Assembly: GCF_036884655.1 (NCBI RefSeq)
Contig: NC_088355.1
Location: 40,413,501 to 40,477,500 of the forward strand
DNA length: 64,000 nucleotides
Origin: Musa acuminata AAA Group
Lineage: Eukaryota; Streptophyta; Magnoliopsida; Zingiberales; Musaceae
Reading direction: 5' to 3'
A model generated the notes under the pieces. It was not told where the DNA came from and ran no database searches. It worked only from the letters and a program-made list of their open reading frames with translations. This document shows, piece by piece, positions 55,432 through 64,000 of this stretch. The translations under genes and the position numbers were made by a program. The number at the start of each line of letters is the position of its first letter. The first letter of the stretch is position 1.

Positions 55432-55434
<3 letters not shown>

Positions 55435-56359
55435 CTCAGTTGAACTATTTGAATTAATTTATTATGATATCCTAAAAAAATTTTGAATTTTTTTCATGAA
55501 AATTGTCTTTATTTTTTTATTTTGTTTACTTTTCAAATATATTTTTTGAGAATACATAAGTATATTTTTACTCGTAAATCACATAAATAGATACTTTTAC
55601 TGATAAATCAATATTTGATTGTCATTGGTATGATCTCGTAAGCTCACGAGGAATTATTCATTTTGAGTATGCTAGTTCGATTTTACCCTTTTAAAACTCG
55701 TGAGTCCCAAAAATCATCTCTAAAGATAAGGATGACTTAGGAGATCAATGACTCATAACCCTCCTTCTAGCATCATTTTAATAAATCAACATTTGAACGT
55801 TATGCTAGGCTCATAAGAAATTATCTTCTTAGACATGCCTGCACGATTTTATATTTTCAAGCTCATGAACCTCAAAAGATACAGTAATTCGGAGGGTTTA
55901 TCAATCTTTGGTTCCCCTACTCTTTAACTAAGGATTAAATGTCCTTATAATTTTCATTCTACTCTTCAACATTTATGCTTTAATTTAAGAGAGAGTGTTG
56001 AAAATGATAATACATTTGAAAAATAAAATAAAATAAATGAAGGATCTCTTAATTAATCCATCAAGATGATATTGTGTTGCTAATTATTATGTAATTAAGA
56101 TATGCTATTAATGTGAACACATCTTATATAGTGTGAGTACATTTTATATGCATTAGATAATATATTATTTATTATTGTATTCCTACTGTCTCTAAAATAA
56201 ACTCTCTTGGGTGGTTTTCTTTCACTATTACAACCAATTAGCTTGGAATAGCATTAAGCTATTCCTGTGTGATCTTTTGTTTCATTGTATGCAAAATCAA
56301 TTTGATCCTATCTGTTCTTGGCTTCCAATTTTGATCATAAATAGGAAGGTGAGGAGGTC

Positions 56360-57290
56360 TCAAGCCGGTGCACGCATCGAAGACCCAATCGCGACTCCAC
56401 ACCGGGGGTTCACCAGATCTACTCCGTCGGATCACCACCTACGGCGGCGCTAACGCCGTCAAGTCCTTTGGTGCAGGGCGACGCGGCGCTTGGGGTTCCC
56501 CGAATGGCCCAGCTGGCGATCGAAGCACCGCACGTGGCCACCTGCCCATTGTCCGGGGGGGTCCGCCTGACCGAATTACCCAAAACACCCTTCCTCTCCT
56601 TCCCCTCGCTCGCCCAAATCCAACCCCCCCCCCCTCCCTTCTCCGTCAAAGATTCCGGGAATCCCCCGGCCAGGATCCACAATGCGCCGCCTCGCGAACT
56701 GCGAACCACGGAAGAGGGGGACGAATTAACACGTAATCTCAATCTCCTACAAGAAGTCAATTGGCATTAGCGTGATGTAGGGTGAGAAACATCAGTCCGA
56801 GGGAGAAGGGGAGAGAGAGACAGAGAGAGAGAGCGAGAGATTGCGTCACCGTGAGGACCGAGGAGAAGGGGCAAACAATAGAGAGCGTGGAAACGACAGA
56901 AAAGTTTCCTCTCCCCATTTTCTATTTGTTTCTCTCTCTCTCTCTCTCTCACTGCTTCCTTTCTTTTTCGTTCCCTTCTCCCACTTCTCTCTTCCTCCGT
57001 CTCCAAATCTACCGAGATGGGCATATCCATTCCTCTCTTTTCTCCGTGTTACCAAATCACGAGATCTTTCAGCTCTTCTCTCTCTCTCTCACTCACTCAC
57101 GCACACACACACCCCTTCTTCTTTTAAGGAGTACGTCTTTGAGGCCTTTTGGGTTGTGTTGTGTTGTTGTAGCCTTCTGTCCGTCGGCTGTGGCCATTAC
57201 GGTTGTCAAAGCTAACGGCATTAATCCGTAAGAGAGACAGAGGGTGGGTGGTGAAAGAGGAGATCCGAAGTGGTGGTTGCGAGGCTTTTG
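56360..57290 (+). promoter_or_regulatory. Upstream region and CT-rich leader of the TTL gene
   Basis: Contains GA tracts (56812-56842) and CT tracts (56929-56951 and 57074-57092), followed by CACACACACA, typical of plant core promoters and 5' leaders. A GC-rich block at 56360-56720 has long open stretches on both strands without a recognised domain, probably just composition. No TATA box was identified with confidence. Confidence 0.45.
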
Positions 57291-60200
57291 ATGTCACGTG
57301 CCGGCGAGACGAGCCGACCGGACCAGAAGGCAGGCTCGGGCTTGGCTGCGCCCGGGCAGGTCGAGCCGGTCGCCGCCCGGTTTCAAGCGGCCCTCCGCAT
57401 GGAGGAGAACAAGCCCGACTTCCCTGACCTCGGATCCCCTGTTTCCCCCCTTCGCCCCTGCCCCGCTAACAGCAGCAGCAGCTCCAGCTCCTCCGGCTCC
57501 GCCTCCGGCAAGGTCGTCCCGCTGCCCCACTCCCCTTCCGGCCCCGCCGCCCGGAGGCCCGCTGCTCCCGACCCGGGGCGGCGGAGCCACTACGGGGAGC
57601 TCTCCGGCGAGATCAGCCAACACCAATCTGACTCCGGGCCACTAATCTTCTCCGTCGGAGGCGGATGCGGCGGTAGTATCTGCACCGCGAGCTCTCCCAA
57701 CACCAATGTGCTACCTACCGGGAACATCTACCCCTCGGGAAAGATCGGAAAGACCGGGATGATGCCCAGGACGACTCCGAGAAGCGATGTGCTCGGGTCG
57801 GGCACCGGGAACTACGGCCATGGCAGTATAATGCGGGGTGGTATGAGCGGTGGCGGAGCGGCCAGACCCAGTGGTGGTGCCGGCATGGGGAATTCGGTGG
57901 ATTCGACCACAAGGAGGGCGACCGGGAGAATGGATCCGCAGGAAGTGACGAGGGCAGGGAACGAGCACTACAAGAGGGGACAATACGGGGAGGCGCTGGC
58001 GTTCTACGATCGGGCGGTGGCCATGTGCCCGGAGAATGCTCCATGCCGGAGTAATCGTGCGGCGGCACTGATGGGGCTCGGCAGGTTGCAGGAGGCGGTG
58101 AGAGAGTGCGAGGAGGCCGTCCGGTTGGATCCCGCGAACGGGCGGGCGCACCATCGGCTGGCATGTCTAAATCTAAGGTAAGACCAATACTACCAAAGAT
58201 CTGTTCTGGTTCACTCGCTTGTTCTTAGTTCATACCGGAGGACGTGTAGGTGCTGGTTCGTCTCCCACAATACATGTGCAGTGCAAGGGATGCATTCTCT
58301 TCACTGGTTTTGATCATTTCTTTGTTCTTTTGGTTGTCATTTGCTCCAAAGCTTCCACCTTGATGACTGATCTGTTTTTGTGTTCTTTGTTTGCTCGCCA
58401 TATAATACTGGAATCATGTTCATGTTTTTAGTTGTTCTTTTGTCAAAAGCTTTGATGCTTATGCTCGATTGATCTAGCCTGTTTGATGTGTATTTAGTTT
58501 TTGTTGGATCATGTGTTTTCTTGGAGGTTCCATGCTTATGTAGAAATCATGAGTTTGATTGAAAAGCTTCAATTTGAATGAACTCTGAGCACAGATTCTG
58601 GTGGCATTTGTTATAGGTGGAAATATTTGCTCCTCTTCTAATTGGGTAAATCCAATATTTTGGCCAACACAGACTGGATTATTTTTTATGTTGCTTTGTG
58701 ATTTTCTGCTGGAGAATCTATTGCAGTCAATGCAATTATCATAGTTTTTTTGCTTCAATGCATTGCATTGTCTAATCCATTTCTTTTCACAGGTTAGGGC
58801 TAGTTGAGGATGCGAGGAAGCATCTCCTTTTAACTGGGCAGCCGCCTGACCCTGTTGAGTTGCAGAAGACTCAAGCGGTGGAGAGACATTTGGTAAAATG
58901 CGGAGATGCCCGGAAGATAGGAGACTGGAAGAGTGCATTAAGAGAAGCTGATGCAGCAATTGCTGCAGGAGCAGACTCTTCTCCGCCGGTAAATCCTGAA
59001 GATTCAATTTTGGTTTTCTTGGTGAAATTTAAATATGTAATTAACTTCCAGTTTGGTGTCTCGCAGCTAATTGCATCGAGGGCGGAAGCTCTTCTGCACC
59101 TCCAACATCCTGATGAGGCTGATTCAGTTCTTTCAAGATCATCTGAATTCAAGGACTCACTCCCTTTCTCCTCAGCTACCAAGATCTTTGGTATGCTTTC
59201 CTCTTCCTATTTCTACATTGTTAGAGCGCAAGTTGATATGGCAATGGGGAGGTAAGCTGATACCTTTGGAGTTCTGCAGAATAGCATAGAAACAATTCTT
59301 GGGTGATGAGACATGAAATGGAACTCTTACAGGTTCGATAATGCAGTCACGGCAGCTGAAAAGGCCAGGAAGGTGGATGCTAGGAATGTAGAAGTGACAA
59401 TGGTCATGAGCAATGTGAGGTCAGTGGCAAGGGCTCGAGCTCAAGGAAATGAGCTCTTTAAGTTGGGGAATTTCGCAGAGGCCTGTGCAGCTTATGGGGA
59501 AGGACTCAGGTACAATACATCAAATTCGGTCCTTCTATGCAACAGAGCAGCTTGCCGTTCTAAGCTTGGGCAGTGGCAGAAATCTGTTGATGACTGCAGT
59601 GAAGCTCTTAGAATCCGACCCAATTACACAAAGGCTCTTCTCAGACGAGCTGATTCCTATGGCAAGGTTGTATCACGTGATTCATTTTCTCTGACACCGA
59701 GAGATCAAGAATTATTTTGTTTTAACCCTTTTTTGTCACATTGTAATCAGCTTGAGTGCTGGGCTGAATGTGTCCGAGATTATGAAGTCCTGAGGAAGGA
59801 GCTTCCGCGGGACACTGAGGTGGCCGAAGCCTTATTCCATGCTCAGGTTGCATTGAAAACATGTCGTGGTGAAGATGTCTCCAATCTGAAGTTTGGTGGA
59901 GAGGTTGAGGAGGTCACTGGTGTAGAACAATTCCGAGCAGCAATATCTTTTCCCGGTCAGTTAGCATCTTCGAGTGATTAAGTATTCCTACTCTGTTATG
60001 GACTTCATTCTAAAACTTCATCATTACTCTTCTCCAAGCCGGTTCTAGAGTTTAGTGGTGGGACACTTGTGATCTTCAGATCACCGGTAGGACATGACTC
60101 TTCATTTCATACTGTTACTAGCAGTATGATGCACTTACTGTCTAGGAAGACGATGCTGGCTTTATTTTCCTTTTTCTTTTTGTTTTAACAAAGTTAAATG

Positions 60201-60674
60201 ATGATGGGACATTTTTCTTAGTTTCATGCAGCTGACGTTTCTATCTTTCAGTCATTTCATACATCCAATGAGAGAGTAAATTTGTTCCATTTCAGGAGCT
60301 TCTGTTGTCTACTTCATGGTTGCTTCGAACCCACAATGCACTGAGATAACCCCATCTGTTGATGCACTCTGTAATCGGTACCCATCTGCAAATTTTCTCA
60401 GGGTAATATTGTTAGCCCTGCATCACAGTTTGCCCATCTTTGTATCATCCATGCTTTTTTGTCGCTTGATTTCATTTTTATTTCTAAGCATTTAACTTTT
60501 GTTTTGTGCTTGTACCGAAAGGTGGATATCAACCGGAGCCCTGATGTTGCAAAGGCAGAGAATGTGAGGATAGTCCCGACGTTTAAGATCTACAAGAACG
60601 GGACAAGAGTGAAGGAGATGATCTGTCCGAGCCAGCAGGTGTTAGAGTACTCGGTGAGGCACTACGGTCTTTAA
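57291..60674 (+). CDS. TPR repeat-containing thioredoxin-like protein (TTL1-type)
   Basis: TTL proteins are plant scaffolds linked to stress tolerance and to brassinosteroid and cellulose-synthase signalling (family knowledge). Seven exons: 57291-58177, 58793-58988, 59067-59251, 59333-59666, 59751-59955, 60296-60402 and 60522-60674. They sum to 688 residues, the usual TTL length. The disordered N-terminus carries the family phrase [16 protein letters not shown] near residue 41 and a poly-serine tract. TPR block 1 starts near residue 222 ([20 protein letters not shown]), TPR block 2 near 461 ([20 protein letters not shown]). The last about 85 residues are a thioredoxin-like fold ([20 protein letters not shown], ending VRHYGL). 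The redox CxxC is absent ([11 protein letters not shown]), which is normal for TTLs and implies a non-catalytic role. The start is the first in-frame ATG. Confidence 0.95.
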
Positions 60675-63600
60675 GATGAATAAAGTGATTCTTTTGATTT
60701 GTCCTAGGGCGAGCCCCCACCTTTCTTCGATGATTCAAAATTCAACTCCCATTTGATCCAGCAATCGAGCTGAAGCATCATTCCCCTTTTACTTTTGCTT
60801 TGTTTGATCCCTCCATTTGCGGAGTTCCAGGATCATCATTTCCATTATCATTTCCTTTTCTGGTTAGGCTAGGATGTTCTTATCTACCGAGAAATCAATC
60901 TCGTCTTCTCTAGACGCATGTTTGTAGTATCAATTGGTGTCTGTGGAGGCTGTTTAAGATTTATTTCATGTATATAAGTCATATAGAGAAAAGCATCGGA
61001 AGCCACGGAGGTGGTAGTCGATAAAAGGGAGGGAAAAGACGGGATGTCATTGATGTTGTTGTGCTTCTGCCATGCTGATACATGCTGCTGCCATATCTGT
61101 GAAATAAAAGAATTCTTTCTCATTTCGGTATGTGCCAACTTCTTTACTCTCTTCATCAATACCTCTTTGTTGCGTTCGGTTTTGGCACACGCCTTGATGT
61201 TATGTTGTTGATCCTTGTCTTCTCCTACTGACCGCGTGTGCTTAGCAACAGGTGCTTGCAGAGGCAGAGGGCCTCTTTCACAAGGTGTTCTCAGATATTG
61301 TTTTGCTTCTGCTGTGCTGATACATGCTGAATGCTTTCTCATCTGCAACACACTTTTGACTATTTGGTTCACACAACATGCTTTGGTAATATGTTGCCAA
61401 TCCTCGTCTTCTCCTACCTTGTGTGCTTTGAGATCAGCAGGTGCTTGCAGAGGCAGAGGACTGTTCTCAGATCGAGAGAGAGAGAGAGAGAGAGCAGGAA
61501 GCAAGATGAAGCCAAAGACATGGAATGGAAGCCAGGTTGGAAGGGGAAGGGTTGCCCCTTCCTTCCGCCTGTGGAAGAAACACTAGATTTGGCTCCAAAG
61601 TCAGCTGTCATTTCTCTTCTAGGGTTGGTTGTCGGCAAGGGTGCAACTTGCGACCATTGGGTACCCCCACAACCTCTCCATGTCCTTGACCTCACCCTCC
61701 ATTATGGAGCAGCACCCATGTCTTCGTTCACCATCGACAAACCAGTGGGTGGGATGTGAATGCGATCATGTCTCGTGGCTGCAGTGCCATCTCCCAACCA
61801 CCAAAACCCTCGTCACTACTGTTCAAGCTTGTGCTCGTGCAACACCATGAAGAATTGGCGGCAACAATTCCTTTGAATTGCTCTCAGAACACGGTAATGA
61901 TGGTGTTCATAAAGTAGACCATATCGACATCGACATTTTGTAGTACCAAAAGGCAGCATCAAAAGAGTCACAAAAAGTGAGATGATGATGATGATGATGA
62001 TGATAGGGTTACACCAGTAGCTTGTTTCTTACAAGACAAGATAAGGCTTGGCACTCGTTAATGGCCGGAGAGAGCGCGACTGTATTTTGGATTCGTTAGG
62101 AGATTCGAGTCTATCCAACAACCTATTTGAGTCGAATTTAGATGAATTTGATAGAAAAAATGATAGATATTTAAATTAGATTTTGGCTCAAATAGAAACA
62201 GATACATAGCGAACTGATGATGTAATATTTGATCGACTTAAATTGGGTTTAAGTGTTACGATCTAATCGTGATTCATTCTAATGGGTTTGTAATTTCGTT
62301 TAATTCAAACCATTGGTCAAAATATTTAGGTTAAAATTAATAATAATATATAAATTAAATTTGCTCTTAATTCACTTTTGATATATAATTAAATATTAAA
62401 AATATATAGCTATGGATAAGGTTAGAATTGTTTATAGAATTATTAGATAGATATATTATTATTATTAATATGAGTTTATACAGTTTGGACGAGCGGTGGT
62501 TATGTTAGTGGAAAGTGACTGATTCCACATTTGGATGGATGATTAGGAGCGATGTTTATGATTAGTGGTCTCAGATGGAAGATAAGATTTCTCAAATTAT
62601 ATGAGAAAATTTTGAGAAAGATTCTTCCTCTAATCTGTATAAATAGGAGAGAGACATGTTAATGTATTTAAGTTTTTTCACTTCTTCAATAAAGTTTCTT
62701 TAATAATTATTCTTATCTTCTATTATTTTCATCAGTCTCGTCTCGCCGATAGAACTTTTATAGAAATGTATAGAGATAAGTGGAAGATCACATAATGTAT
62801 AGAGATCACCGGGTTTCTTGATCGCTCTATTAACCACATGCTTCTGCATCTTCCATTCGAAAAGGATTGAAAGCAATGCTTGGCGTATAGGAGAGAGGAG
62901 AGATGAAGAAAGAATCCTAAAGTCTCAAAATGCATGTGCTTTGGTACATTTTCAAGTATTTCTTTGCCTTGCGTAAAAGTTTGATGTCATCTTCTTTCTT
63001 TTTTATTCTTTTTTCCATTTTCTAAGCTGTCAGATTCACATTTCCTGCCGATTTAAAATTTGAAGCCGTGATTGGCGGTGGATCAATCGATCATTCTACC
63101 TATTTATCAACCCATTTATGATGGGCTTCATGTAGCACGTGTAATCTAACCTACGAGCAGTAATTTTTATTAGATTACAGATATGATTAAATTTTAATTA
63201 TAATTAATAATTAATAAAAAAATAAAATTTAATTATAATAAGATTCCTTTAGATATGATTTTGATGGAGGAACTTTCCTAATTAATTATCCTAAACCCTA
63301 TGCTCTTACCTATAAAATGATAGAATCTCTTCGGGAGAAAACAATATATCATTAAGAGATTATAAATCTTCTATTATCTCTCATTTGTTGATAATACAAC
63401 GTTCCTAGGAGTCCTATAAAGTATAGACAGAAAAAGTGAGTCTAGAGATCTGACAATGGTGCATCTACAGATTAGATAAATATTTTTTGAATAATATGAA
63501 AAGGTACGTATCGTATATTTGATTTTAATTTTTAGCATAACAGTAGTATAATCATAGTTTTTATGCTTACAATGGGTATTAGCGACGGTGACAATGTTAC

Positions 63601-64000
63601 TACAGTAGTGCCATGACTATGACGAATGTCACAACCATCACTGCCTACGATGGTTACAGCAATGTTGCTATAACATTTACTGCTCATGGCTAGCGTTGAC
63701 TAGATGCCAAAAGCCACGGTACCCAACAGTTGCATGAAAGACTCGTAAACATCATCGAGCGTTACGACGAGAGTGTGGTCGCTAATCGGCACATAACCAC
63801 CACACATTGGCATAGCACAGTATAGTGATGCATAATTGCACGTGAGCACGATGCGACAACTATGACTTTACGGTCAACTGCCTGAGAACAGTCGCAGCAC
63901 CACGACCGACGAGTATACGATAGACGATCGATGCACAGCTAATAAGAGATACGCGCATGGGCATAGTAGAATGCAGTGGCAGCGACAACACCGTGAGAAT
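60675..64000. other. Right-end intergenic region, no gene called
   Basis: Contains the tandem duplication at 61056-61465, a GA microsatellite (61474-61494) and a GAT microsatellite (61979-62004). AT-rich stretches at 62440-62760 and 63150-63430 have TATAAATAGG- and TATAAAATGA-like words followed by polyadenylation-like AATAAA, in the style of LTR ends. No paired LTRs or polyprotein motifs are visible, so no element is named. Confidence 0.45.
61056..61465 (+). repeat. Diverged tandem duplication of about 200-240 bp
   Basis: Blocks repeat in order: TTGCTTCTGCTGTGCTGATACATGCTG; a TTGGCACACGCC/TTGGTTCACACA block; GATGTTATGTTGTTGATCCT / GTAATATGTTGCCAATCCTC; CTTCTCCTAC; and AGGTGCTTGCAGAGGCAGAG. 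No conserved reading frame, downstream of the TTL gene. Confidence 0.75.

Noticed and set aside
56368..56770. Overlapping 100-120-codon frames on both strands upstream of the TTL gene
   Set aside because: The sequence is GC-rich with few stops on either strand and no family similarity recognised. It probably belongs to the promoter/leader region or a repeat.
62440..63560. Solo LTR of a retrotransposon
   Set aside because: LTR-like composition and TATA/poly-A words only; no paired repeat, target duplication or primer-binding site was established.

Overview
This is a flowering-plant nuclear genome window: several split genes with GT-AG introns, long AT-rich intergenic stretches, microsatellites and abundant non-autonomous transposons. 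Gene families and codon style point to a monocot, and the dispersed repeats built from GGTATACCGG-type palindromes remind me of banana relatives (Musaceae). The taxon is an inference from memory, not a database result.

Layout. (1) 1-13525, minus: the 5' two thirds or more of a DmX-like/Rav1 WD40 gene (RAVE complex, V-ATPase assembly), running off the left edge. (2) 14089-14523, plus: intronless eIF1A, head to head with DmX across a 563-bp shared promoter. (3) 16729-17010, minus: a two-exon gene for a 70-residue conserved-looking protein. (4) 17733-25169, minus: an LSD1-type zinc-finger gene (LOL2 class). Its N-terminus is a minisatellite-encoded array of about 16 PPGWE repeats, and each of its three introns contains a repeat element of related composition. 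(5) 27175-31735, plus: a decayed pyruvate decarboxylase (PDC) pseudogene. (6) 32230-34608 and 40483-42726, minus: two intact trichome birefringence-like (TBL) O-acetyltransferase genes. They sit in a segmental duplication (about 30380-35275 and 39255-43395) that also copied the PDC 3' end. (7) Between the copies: a 195-bp tandem repeat, an RRM-protein retro-pseudogene and degenerate repeat DNA. (8) 43405-43835: a long foldback element, followed by a truncated TBL fragment of another subgroup. (9) 44379-46580, minus: an armadillo-repeat protein. (10) 47807-52602, plus: plastid ketol-acid reductoisomerase (KARI), complete in ten exons. (11) 57291-60674, plus: a TPR-thioredoxin-like (TTL) protein, complete in seven exons. 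(12) 60675-64000: no gene seen.

The genes do not form a pathway. They are independent housekeeping and developmental genes on a plant chromosome arm. The most unusual items are the PPGWE expansion in the zinc-finger gene, and a family of hAT-like miniature elements (CAAGG termini, 8-bp target duplications) in introns and in the PDC pseudogene. The recent TBL duplication next to pseudogene debris and the small two-exon protein gene also stand out.

Exon boundaries were read by eye from splice signals, reading-frame phase and family conservation. They are predictions, although every multi-exon CDS reported as intact sums to a whole number of codons.
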